Under the pieces are notes generated by a model, which had not been told where the DNA came from, did not search any database, and was given only the letters and a program-made list of their open reading frames with translations. The position numbers were made by a program, and so were the translations under genes. Of a DNA stretch of 64,000 nt, positions 28,915 to 38,000 are shown piece by piece. The DNA lies in the NCBI GenBank assembly GCA_009995225.1, contig JAACPW010000008.1, positions 62,001 to 126,000 of the forward strand, read 5' to 3'. How positions within the stretch are numbered: the stretch's first letter is position 1; each line of letters starts with the position of its first letter. The DNA comes from Sphingomonadales bacterium. Its GTDB lineage: Bacteria; Pseudomonadota; Alphaproteobacteria; Sphingomonadales; Sphingomonadaceae.

Positions 28915-29647
28915 TGTGAAATCGAAGGCGACGGCGCTGGCCGTTGCGGGCGCGGCATTGGCGCTGCCGGTTACGGCGATGGCGGGGGTGGTGGTCAAAT
29001 CCACCGGCCCTTCGGCCACACGCTACCCGGTCGGCACCAAGCTTGACGATAATGCCGCGATCACGCTGAAGGGCGGCGATGTGGTGACGGTGCTCACGGC
29101 GGAAGGCACCCGCGTCATCAAGGGCGCCGGCACTTTCCGGGTGGGCGACCGCCCGCAGGTCGCCGCCGATCGCTTTGCCTCGCTGACGCGCAAGCGTGCG
29201 GCCACCCGCGTGCGCACCGGAGCCGTGCGCGGCGATACGGACGAGACCGCCACAAATCCCAGCCTTTGGTATGTCGATGTCACGCGATCAGGCACGATCT
29301 GCCTCTATGACCTTGCGACCGTGCGGCTCTGGCGTCCGGGCACACAGGGCACGAGCACCTATCGTATCGCAGATCAGGCAGGGGCAACCCAGGCCGAGGT
29401 GACGTTCGATGACACCGTGACCGTCGCCGCGCTCGATCCGGCGCGCCTGCCGATCTCGGAAACCGGCGATTACATGATCACCGCCCCCGATGGCGCGGCA
29501 ACCGCACAGATCAACTTCGTGCTGCTGGGTGAGGATTATGCCGCACCCGATGCCTTGGCCGAGGCTCTGATCGCCAAAGGCTGCACCGTGCAGCTGGAAA
29601 CGCTCGCCTCCAGCCTTGAGGCATCTGCGGATGCGGCGGGCGGCTGA
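28901..29647 (+). CDS. Exported protein of unknown function (TPS/CHAT cassette)
   Basis: A 248-residue protein with a clear signal peptide (cleavage near VTAMAG). The ATG at 28901 follows GAGGGAGGG and overlaps the cyclase end. After the signal comes a beta-rich stretch (GGDVVTVLTAEGTRVIKGAG) faintly like FecR or SH3-like periplasmic domains, then a region with paired cysteines (GTICLYDL and KGCTVQL). I do not recognise the family. Its position as the last gene after TpsB-TpsA-CHAT-cyclase suggests a periplasmic accessory or a ligand for the CHASE2 sensor. Confidence 0.75.
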   Translation: MFWDNVKSKATALAVAGAALALPVTAMAGVVVKSTGPSATRYPVGTKLDDNAAITLKGGDVVTVLTAEGTRVIKGAGTFRVGDRPQVAADRFASLTRKRAATRVRTGAVRGDTDETATNPSLWYVDVTRSGTICLYDLATVRLWRPGTQGTSTYRIADQAGATQAEVTFDDTVTVAALDPARLPISETGDYMITAPDGAATAQINFVLLGEDYAAPDALAEALIAKGCTVQLETLASSLEASADAAGG

Positions 29648-29863
29648 TCAGGCTGCGCCGGTGCAGCGTCACCTGTAAATCGGGATTGGCTGTTGCATCG
29701 TGCGCGTAAGCTTGGGACAAGGGCGTGGGCCGGGCAAGATGGGGGAATCGGACAGCGAAACGCAGTTGATCACGCAACGCTGAACGCATCGCAGAAGGAG
29801 CGGTGCGAGCCTGCCTTGCGGTCTGCAAACGCTGCGCTGACGCGCATCTCGGGGGGAGATGGG
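29648..29863. other. Intergenic leader of the multiheme operon
   Basis: A 216-bp gap between the TPS/CHAT cassette and the multiheme cytochrome operon on the same strand. It contains GTTG-N6-CAAC around 29765-29778, a possible weak dyad, but no convincing FNR or CRP site, terminator or RNA gene. Confidence 0.4.
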
Positions 29864-31249
29864 ATGAGGCAACTTGGGGCAAAGAGGATCGCTGACCTGC
29901 TGTGCGGGCGCGCTGGCTTGCGCTTGGCGGCCGTGCTTGCACTGGCCGCGCTCTACCCTGCGTCCAGCGCGATAGGTAATGCTACCTTCGAAGGCGTGGC
30001 CAGCTGCGCGGGATCGACCTGCCATGGCCGGGCCGAGGGCAATGGCGCAGTTGTCCGGCAGGACGAGATCGCCACCTGGCAGGAGCCTTCCTCCCCCGGC
30101 GGCGCCCATTCCCGCGCCTATGCCGTGCTGGGCGGACGGCGCGGCCAGCAGATCGCCGCGAGCCTTGGCCTTGGCAATGCGCAGTCGGCCCCGGCCTGCC
30201 TCGGCTGCCATGCGACCAATGCGCCCACGGGGCAGCGCGGGGCGAAGTTCACGCTGACTGACGGTGTGGGCTGCGAAAGCTGTCACGGCGCGTCGGGCGG
30301 CGGGTGGCTGGCCGAACATTATGCGTTGCCCGCGACCCATGCCTCGAACATCGCGGCCGGGCTGACCCCGCTGGATAATCCCAAGGCGCGGGCGAACGTC
30401 TGCCTCGATTGCCATTATGGCTCGTCCAAGCCGGGGCAATTTGTCACCCATTCCATGATGGCGGCAGGCCATCCGCGGGTATCGTTCGAGCTTGACCTGT
30501 TCAGCGCGCTTCAGCAGCACCACAATATCGACGGCGATTATACCGCGCGCAAGGGCGCGGCCAATTCGGTGCGGTTCTGGGCGGTGGGTCAGGCCGAGGC
30601 GGTGCGCCGGGCAACCAGCCTGTTTGCCCAGCCCAAATTCGCATACGCGGGCGCATTCCCGCAATTCTATTTCTACGATTGCCATTCGTGCCACCGGACC
30701 ATCGCCGATGGGCCGCAGCGCAGGCTGACGCATGAAGGCAACCCGGGCCGCCCGATCCCCTTCGGCAATCCGCCGTTCAATGACGAGAACATCATCATGC
30801 TGTCCGCCGTGGCCGGCGCGCTGGTGCCGGGCGAGGCGGGGGCGTTCCAGACCGCCAGCCGTGACTTCCACAAGGCGATGGGTTCGGGGCCGGAGCAAAC
30901 GCGCGCTGCCGCACAGGCGCTTTCGGCGCGGGCAGGCGCATTGTCGGATGCGCTTTCGGGCCGCACCTATGCCGGCGCCGACGCCTTCAAGGTGATCGCG
31001 ATCATCGCGGGCGAAGCCACCGCGCCGCGCTTCACCGACTATGCCGGATCGGTGCAGGCGGTGATGGCGGTGGACACGCTGCTCAACGCACTGGTGCGCG
31101 AAGGGCGGGTGACGCAGGGCGCAGCGACGGGCATTCGCGGCGATATCGCACGGGCTTACAAGGCGGTGGACGAACCCAATGCCTATCGCCCGGCCGATTT
31201 CCGTGTGGCGCTGAAAGCGGCGGCAGGCGCCATCGGCAGGCTGCAATAG
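29864..31249 (+). CDS. Periplasmic multiheme c-type cytochrome (c554-like, five heme motifs)
   Basis: A 461-residue exported protein with an N-terminal signal (LRLAAVLALAALYPASSA) and five heme-attachment motifs: an unusual CX4CH (CAGSTCH, 48-54) and four CXXCH (112-116, 137-141, 180-184, 273-277). The spacing resembles the cytochrome c554/hydroxylamine-oxidoreductase-related electron carriers. All motifs lie in the first 280 residues; the remainder is helical. The ATG at 29864 follows a GGGGGGAGA ribosome-binding site by ~5 nt; a longer frame exists but would bury the signal peptide. First gene of a four-gene plus-strand operon. Expected role: periplasmic electron shuttling; the partner is inferred. 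Confidence 0.87.
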   Translation: MRQLGAKRIADLLCGRAGLRLAAVLALAALYPASSAIGNATFEGVASCAGSTCHGRAEGNGAVVRQDEIATWQEPSSPGGAHSRAYAVLGGRRGQQIAASLGLGNAQSAPACLGCHATNAPTGQRGAKFTLTDGVGCESCHGASGGGWLAEHYALPATHASNIAAGLTPLDNPKARANVCLDCHYGSSKPGQFVTHSMMAAGHPRVSFELDLFSALQQHHNIDGDYTARKGAANSVRFWAVGQAEAVRRATSLFAQPKFAYAGAFPQFYFYDCHSCHRTIADGPQRRLTHEGNPGRPIPFGNPPFNDENIIMLSAVAGALVPGEAGAFQTASRDFHKAMGSGPEQTRAAAQALSARAGALSDALSGRTYAGADAFKVIAIIAGEATAPRFTDYAGSVQAVMAVDTLLNALVREGRVTQGAATGIRGDIARAYKAVDEPNAYRPADFRVALKAAAGAIGRLQ

Positions 31250-31251
31250 CG

Positions 31252-33204
31252 ATGCGCAAGCGGGGGACATTCTGGATCGCAGCAACGGCGCTAATCCTTG
31301 CCTCCTGCGGCGGGGAGGATAGCCCGTCCAGCAATGGCGGAGCGACAGGCGGCGGACCCGCGCCCGCGCCCGTGCTCCCGCCCACCGGTCAGGTGTTCAG
31401 CGTTCCCGCGGCCGAAAGTCTGTCCAGCGCCGAGGTCGGAACGGTCATCGCCCAGGCCGCGGCCGAGGCGCGGGCACGCAATGTGGCAGCGACCATCGCG
31501 GTAACCGACAGGGTCGGCAATGTGCTGGGCGTGTTCGCCATGCCTGGCGCAGCGCCGCTGGCCCGTATTCCATCGGCGCCCGATGGCAGCAATCGCGATG
31601 CGCAAGGCCTCGACATTCCCAGTGCAGGCGCCGCCATCGCCAAGGCGATCACCGGCGCCTACCTGTCGAGCAGCGGCAATGCCTTTTCCAGCCGCACGGC
31701 CAGCTTCATCGTGCAGGAGCATTTCCCCCCGGCACCGACCACCGCAGGGCTGGAAAGCGGTCCGCTGTTCGGCGTGCAGTTTAGCCAATTGCCGTGTTCC
31801 GACCTTGCCGCAAGGGCAAGCGACGGCTTCATCGGCCCCAAGCGTTCGCCGCTCGGTCTGGCCGCCGATCCCGGCGGCTTCCCGCTCTACCAGAACGGCG
31901 TGGTGGTGGGCGGGGTTGGGGTCATCGCAGACGCCAGCTATGGCTTCGACCCCAATGTGCTCGACCGCGATGCGGATGTGGACGAAGCGATTGCCTTGGC
32001 GGGCACGGTGGGTTTTGAAGCCCCCGTCAGCATCCGCGCGGACCGCATCACCGCTGATGGCACATCGCTGCGCTACACCGACGTCGAATATCCGCAGATC
32101 GGTAATATCGCGAATGCAAGTTTCGCCGGGACGGCGGGTGCGCTGGTGCCGGTGGCGGGCTATTACGTGGGGACCGCCCTGCTGCCGGGCGCGGCTTACG
32201 GCACCGAAGCATCGGGCATCCGCGCGTCGTCATCTGCCGAATTTGCCAACCGCGATGCCTTCGTGCTGACCAATGGCGCGGGCGCGAACCGCTTTCCGGT
32301 GCGCGGGGCGACCGATGCGGGCGATATCGCCGCGCCGCTCACCGCCGCCGAAGCCCGCGTCATCCTGGAAGAAGCCTTCACCGTGATGAGCCGTGCGCGC
32401 GCGCAAATCCGCCAACCGCTCGATAGCCGCGCGCAGGTGACGATCAGCCTGGTCGACACACGAGGGGCCGTGCTGGGCCTCGTCCGGTCGCCCGATGCGC
32501 CGATTTTCGGGATCGACGTGAGCTTGCAGAAGGCGCGCACCGCCAATTTCTTCTCGGGAGGCTTTGCGGCCAGTGAATTGCTGGCAGCAAGTGGAGAAGT
32601 GCCGCAATTCGTTGCCCGCACCCGCACCTTTCTTGACGATCCCAATGCTTTGACAGGAGCCTTTGCTTTTTCCGACCGCGCCGGCGGCAACCTGTCGCGG
32701 CCCTATTTCCCCGATGGGGAGGTGGGGCAGCCCAATGGCCCACTGTCGCGCCCGATCGCGCAGTTCAATCCGTTTTCGACCGGGCTGCAATCGGCGCTGA
32801 TCGTTGGCAATCTGGCTGAGCATCTTGCGTTTGTGACCGGGCAGAGCGCGCAGGATACGCCGCGCAACTGTTCCACGCTGCCGCAGATCGCAGGCGGCAT
32901 TTCGCGGCTCGCCAACGGGATCCAGATCTTTCCCGGATCGGTCCCGGTCTATCGCGGCAATGTTCTGGTGGGCGGCATCGGGGTGTCGGGCGACGGGATC
33001 GATCAGGACGATATGATCAGCTTCCTTGGCCTTCACAACGGCACGAAGCGCGCTGGCGGAGGGCTGGGCAATGCGCCTGCCGCCATCCGTGCCGACCGGA
33101 TCGTGGTGGCGGTCGGGAACCGGCAGGTGCGCCTGCGCTACGTCAATTGCCCCTTTGCGCCGTTCCTCGATACGGCAGCGCAAAACGTGTGCGAGGGGCT
33201 GTAA
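31252..33204 (+). CDS. GlcG/HbpS-like lipoprotein, duplicated domain
   Basis: A 650-residue protein with a lipoprotein signal and lipobox LASC (Cys19). Two GlcG/HbpS (DUF336)-type modules are recognisable by the segments ARARNVAATIAVTDRVGNVLGV and ARAQIRQPLDSRAQVTISLV, each followed by an SxxxxxAxxKA-like part and a late GGIGVSGDG / GGVGVIAD strand typical of this fold. HbpS relatives bind heme or act as sensors; here heme binding is only a family expectation. It starts 2 nt after the pentaheme cytochrome stop and ends 1 nt before the barrel gene, so it belongs to the electron-transfer operon. Confidence 0.78.
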   Translation: MRKRGTFWIAATALILASCGGEDSPSSNGGATGGGPAPAPVLPPTGQVFSVPAAESLSSAEVGTVIAQAAAEARARNVAATIAVTDRVGNVLGVFAMPGAAPLARIPSAPDGSNRDAQGLDIPSAGAAIAKAITGAYLSSSGNAFSSRTASFIVQEHFPPAPTTAGLESGPLFGVQFSQLPCSDLAARASDGFIGPKRSPLGLAADPGGFPLYQNGVVVGGVGVIADASYGFDPNVLDRDADVDEAIALAGTVGFEAPVSIRADRITADGTSLRYTDVEYPQIGNIANASFAGTAGALVPVAGYYVGTALLPGAAYGTEASGIRASSSAEFANRDAFVLTNGAGANRFPVRGATDAGDIAAPLTAAEARVILEEAFTVMSRARAQIRQPLDSRAQVTISLVDTRGAVLGLVRSPDAPIFGIDVSLQKARTANFFSGGFAASELLAASGEVPQFVARTRTFLDDPNALTGAFAFSDRAGGNLSRPYFPDGEVGQPNGPLSRPIAQFNPFSTGLQSALIVGNLAEHLAFVTGQSAQDTPRNCSTLPQIAGGISRLANGIQIFPGSVPVYRGNVLVGGIGVSGDGIDQDDMISFLGLHNGTKRAGGGLGNAPAAIRADRIVVAVGNRQVRLRYVNCPFAPFLDTAAQNVCEGL

Positions 33205-33205
33205 G

Positions 33206-35059
33206 GTGGCGGCGCTGCTCCCCGCCCTGTTACTGCTGCAACCCGCGCCGCCGCCTGAAGCGGTGCAGCCGCTGCCAGCCCCTCCCGGTGAGGACGCACC
33301 GAAGGACTGGGAGCAGGATATTCCTCCCGTCGATCCCGATATCATCGAAGGTCGCCAGCGCCCCGGCTACACCGCGCCGCTGCCCGAGCGGATCGAACAG
33401 CGTAACGATGGCGCCGTCCGCGCCCCGCCGCCCGAAGCCTTCCCGACAGACCAACTCCCCATCCCCGATCGCTGGCGATTGATCGAAAGCCTCGGCCTTG
33501 TGAAAGAGAGCCTGTTCGATCCCTATAACCAGAACACCTACAAGGGGGATCGCCCGATCAACCGCGCCAAGGTGCCGTGGCTGCCGATCAAGGAGGACGA
33601 CTGGTTTGTCGTCGCCAACCTGATCTCGGACAGCGTTTACGAACCGCGTACCTTTCCCATCCCGGTCGGCGTGCAGACCACCGAAGACCCTGACCGGATC
33701 GACGTGTTCGGGAACGATTTCAGCCAGGTTTTCAGCCAGACCTTCATCGCCGGTTTTGCGCTGCTGAAGGGTTCGACCACCTTCAAGCCGCCGAGCATCG
33801 AATACCGCGTCACGCTGGCTTACAACGTCAACTACGTCGATGTGCCCGAACGCCGCGTGCTGTTCGTCGAACCGTCACGCCCCTCGCACCGGCTTGACCA
33901 GTTTCTGGGCGTGCAGGAAGCCTTCGTCGACTACCACTTCAGCCAGTTCGACAATGACCGGTTCGATTTCATCTCGATCCGGGCGGGTATCCAGCCGTTC
34001 CAGTCGGACTTCCGCGGGTTCCTGTTCAATGATCAGCAGTTGGGCGTGCGGCTGTTCGGATCGCGCGACAACAACCGTTTCCAATTCAATCTGGGCGCGT
34101 TCTGGCGGCTGGAAAAGGACACCAACAGCGGCCTCAACGCGATCCTGCGCAGTCCCCGCGATGATTTCGTGTTCGTCGCCAATGCCTACCGGCAGGATTT
34201 CCTGATCCCCGCGCTGACCAGCCAGATCACCGTGGTCTACAACATGAACCGCGAGGCGGACGATATCCAGATCGACACCAACGGCTTCCCGGTGCGCCCG
34301 GCGCTGCTCGGCACACTGCGGGGCCGGGAATATGACGTGGTCTATCTCGGCTACAACATGGACGGCCGCGTGGGCCGCGTGAATCTGACGGGGAGTTTCT
34401 ACTGGGCGCTGGGCGAGGATCGGAACAGCTTCTTCACCGACCGTCCGGCCAACATCAACGCGCAATTCGCCGCGGTGGAAGCGAGCTATGATCGCAACTG
34501 GATGCGCTTCCGCCTGTCGGGGGCCTATGCCAGCGGCGACTCCGATCCCTACGACGACACCGAAGGCGGCTTCGATGCGATCTTCGAAAACCCGGTGTTT
34601 GCGGGCGCGGACACCTCGTACTGGATCCGCCAGACGATCCCCTTTGCAGGCGGAGGCCGCGCGATTGCGGTCAATGGCCGAAACGGCATCCTCAATTCGC
34701 TGCGAAGCTCGAAGGAGCAGGGGCAGAGCAATTTCAACAACCCCGGCCTGATCCTTGCAGGGGTCGGCGCGGATTTCGATCTGACGCCGCAGTTCCGCCT
34801 GTCGGCCAACGCCAATCACCTGTGGTTCGAGAATACTGCGACCCTGCAGGTGCTGCGCAACGAAGGCTCGATCCCGCGCGAGATCGGCTTTGACCTTTCG
34901 GCTGCCGCGATCTGGCGGCCCAAGGCGAACCAGAACCTTGTGTTCCGTCTGTCCGCCGCCACGCTGCTGGCAGGCAATGGCTTCCGCGACCTGTTCACCG
35001 CGCGCGGCGGCGGACAGGAATTCGTCTCGATCCTCGCCAATGTGGTGCTGACCTACTGA
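33206..35059 (+). CDS. Outer-membrane beta-barrel protein (porin partner candidate)
   Basis: A 617-residue protein from a GTG start at 33206, preferred because GAGGGG precedes it by 8 nt and no in-frame ATG lies after the upstream stop. A short hydrophobic signal (AALLPALLLLQPA) lacks the usual positive residues, then a Pro-rich linker. From residue ~130 onward, alternating amphipathic strands (for example RDNNRFQFNLGAFWRLE and GRVGRVNLTGSFYWALGE) run to the C-terminal NVVLTY, ending in an aromatic residue as outer-membrane barrels do. Its stop overlaps the start of the decaheme gene by 1 nt. Barrel size would suit a porin sheath for a cytochrome, by analogy with MtrB/PioB; no sequence homology is claimed. 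Confidence 0.75.
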   Translation: MAALLPALLLLQPAPPPEAVQPLPAPPGEDAPKDWEQDIPPVDPDIIEGRQRPGYTAPLPERIEQRNDGAVRAPPPEAFPTDQLPIPDRWRLIESLGLVKESLFDPYNQNTYKGDRPINRAKVPWLPIKEDDWFVVANLISDSVYEPRTFPIPVGVQTTEDPDRIDVFGNDFSQVFSQTFIAGFALLKGSTTFKPPSIEYRVTLAYNVNYVDVPERRVLFVEPSRPSHRLDQFLGVQEAFVDYHFSQFDNDRFDFISIRAGIQPFQSDFRGFLFNDQQLGVRLFGSRDNNRFQFNLGAFWRLEKDTNSGLNAILRSPRDDFVFVANAYRQDFLIPALTSQITVVYNMNREADDIQIDTNGFPVRPALLGTLRGREYDVVYLGYNMDGRVGRVNLTGSFYWALGEDRNSFFTDRPANINAQFAAVEASYDRNWMRFRLSGAYASGDSDPYDDTEGGFDAIFENPVFAGADTSYWIRQTIPFAGGGRAIAVNGRNGILNSLRSSKEQGQSNFNNPGLILAGVGADFDLTPQFRLSANANHLWFENTATLQVLRNEGSIPREIGFDLSAAAIWRPKANQNLVFRLSAATLLAGNGFRDLFTARGGGQEFVSILANVVLTY

Positions 35060-38000
35060 TGTTGAAGCTTGGCCAATCCCTCACCCGCCAAATCGCGCTG
35101 CTGGCAGCGGCGCTGGTGCTTGCCGTCGGCCTGTTCGCGGGCGTGCCAATGGCGGCGGACAAGGAGAAGCCGGTCAAGCGTGATTACACCGCCGTTTTCG
35201 CTCCGCCCGCGCCGCAGAACCAATCGGTCGCGGAGATGGAGGCCAAGTCGGCAGGTTGCCTCACCTGCCACATCAAGACCGATGCGCCGACCATGCATGT
35301 CTCGCCCGCGGTGCGGCTGGGCTGCACCGATTGCCACGGCGGCAACCCTTCGGTGCAAGGCAATTCGGACCTTCCGCACAATCACCCCGATTACGTCGGA
35401 GCGCGGGATACCGCGCATGTGCTGCCCAAATATCCGAACAGCTGGCACTTTCCCTCGTCCGCCAATCCGAAGCGATCCTATGCGCTGCTGAATACGGAAT
35501 CGCCCGAATTCGTGAAATTCATCAACCCCAGCGATTACCGCGTCGCGCGCGAGGCTTGCGGATCATGCCATATCGGCGCGATCGAGGCGGCGGAGCGTTC
35601 GATCATGGCGTCGGGCGCGATGCTGTGGGGCGGGGCGAGCTACAATAACGGGATTCTGCCATTCAAGAATTACCTGTTGGGTGAGGCCTACACCCGCGAC
35701 GGCCTGCCCGCGAAGATCACCTCGCCCGGCGCAGGCCCCGGCGGCGTGCTGTCGGAAGATCAGGTTGCGCGCGGGGTGCTGGCAGAGATGTACCCGCTGC
35801 CCACCTGGCAGGTGATCCCGCCAGGCGACGTGTTCCGCGTGTTCGAACGCGGCGGGAGGACCATCAATTCGCAGTTCCCGGAAATCGGCCTGCCCAACCC
35901 GTCAGGCGCGATCCAGCGACTCGAAGAACCGGGGCGGCCCGATCTCAAGCAATCCAACCGCGGCCCCGGCACCGGCCTCCGGGTGGCGATCCCGGCGCTC
36001 AACATCCACAAGACGCGCCTCAACGATCCCTTCACCTGGTTCATGGGCACCAATGATCAGCCGGGCGATTACCGCCATTCGGGCTGCGCGAGTTGCCACG
36101 TGGTCTATGCCAACGACCGCGAACCGCGCCATTCGCTGACCTATGCGCAATATGGCCGCGACGGGCAGACGATCACTGTTGATCCCACCATCGCGGGCAA
36201 GATCGAGCACGCGGCAGGCTATGACGAGAAGATGCATGGTGCGGTGAAGCAGCCGGGGTATGATGATCACGCCGACCACAAGGACGACGGCGCGCTTACC
36301 ACCCCAGATGGCAAGGTGAAGGAAAAGGGCCATCCGCTGAGCCACGTCTTCACCCGCGCGATCCCGACAGCACAGTGCATGAACTGCCACATGCACCAGC
36401 CCAATATCTTCCTGAATTCCTTCCTTGGCTACACCATGTGGGATTACGAAAGCGATGCGCCCTCGATGTGGCCCAAACAGCAGAAATACCCCACCGCCGA
36501 AGAAGTGCGCGCCATCAACGAGCGCAATCCCGAAGCCGCCGCCGCGCGCGGCAACTGGGGCGATCTCGATTTCCTGCGCAACGTCTATGATCTGAACCCG
36601 ACTCTCAAGGACACGCAGTTTGCCGATTACCACGGCCACGGCTGGAATTTCCGCGCGATCTTCAAGCGCGACCGTGAAGGCAATCTGCTCGACGCCGACG
36701 GCGCTATCGTCGACAACGATGATCCGGAAAAATGGCGCAAGGAAGGCGAAGGCAAGTTCGTCCCCGCTGGCACCAATCCCGGCAAGGCGGTCCACATGAT
36801 GGACATCCACGCCGAAATCGGGATGCAATGCGCTGATTGCCACTTCGAACAGGACAGCCACGGCAACGGCCTCATCTACGGCGAAGTCGCCAACGCGATC
36901 GAGATCACTTGCAAGGACTGCCACGGCACGCCCGACGCCTATCCCACGCTGCGCACCAGCGGCCCCGCCGCGCCGCCGGAAGGCCACAACCTTGCCCTGC
37001 TGCGCAATCCCGACGGCCAGCGCCGGTTTGAATGGATCGAGGGCGAGGATGGCAGGCGCAAGCTGATCCAGCGTTCCATCGTCGATCCCAAGCTCGAATG
37101 GGAGATGAGCCTCGTCAAGGATTCGGTCGATCCCGCTACGCCGACCTTCAACGCCAAGGCCGCGCGGGCGAAGCTGGTCAGCCGTTACGGCGCGGAAACC
37201 GGCAATTTCGAATTTGGCACCGGCATCGGCATTGACGACCGTGCCCACCGCGATCCCGAAATAGCGTGCTTCACCTGCCACCTTTCTTGGACGACGTCCT
37301 GCGGCGGGTGTCACTTGCCCATCGAAGCCAACTGGAAGACCAAAAGCCACAAATACGAAGGCGGCGAGACGCGCAATTTCGCGACCTACAACCCGCAGGT
37401 CGCGCGCGACGAGATGTTCCAGCTGGGCAAGCACCAGACCACCAAGGGCAATCAGGTCGCGCCGGTGCGCTCGTCCTCGGCGCTGGTGCTGTCCTCCACC
37501 AACATCAACCGTGAACGGATCTATGTGCAGCAGCCGCCGATCAGCAGCATCGGCTTTTCCAGTCAGGCCTTCGCGCCGCACTTCCCGCATACGGTGAGGA
37601 AGACCGAGACCAAGACCTGCACCGACTGTCACCTGTCCGCCAAGGACGATAACAACGCGATCATAGCGCAGCTTTTCCTGCTGGGCACCAATTACGTCAA
37701 CTTCGTCGGCCTGAACGCATGGACCGGCCTTGAAGGCGGGTTCCAGGCCACACGCGTCACCGAATATGACGAGCCGCAGGCGGTGATCGGTTCCTACCTC
37801 CACCGCTATGCCTATCCCGATTACTGGGGCCTTCATGTGGACCAGAACGGCCGCGAGCTGAAAAACTGGGTGCGGGGCAAGACCTTCGACAAGAACCTCA
37901 GCGGAGAAACCCAGCCGTTCGAGGAATTCGTCAATATCCACGAAGGCACGTCCGGCCGCGTCGGCTGCCTGCAATTGCGCGGCGAATATATGTTCGTGGC

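Noticed and set aside
29765..29778. A TTGAT half-site resembling an FNR box before the multiheme operon
   Set aside because: The second half reads CAACG rather than ATCAA; the match is no better than chance.
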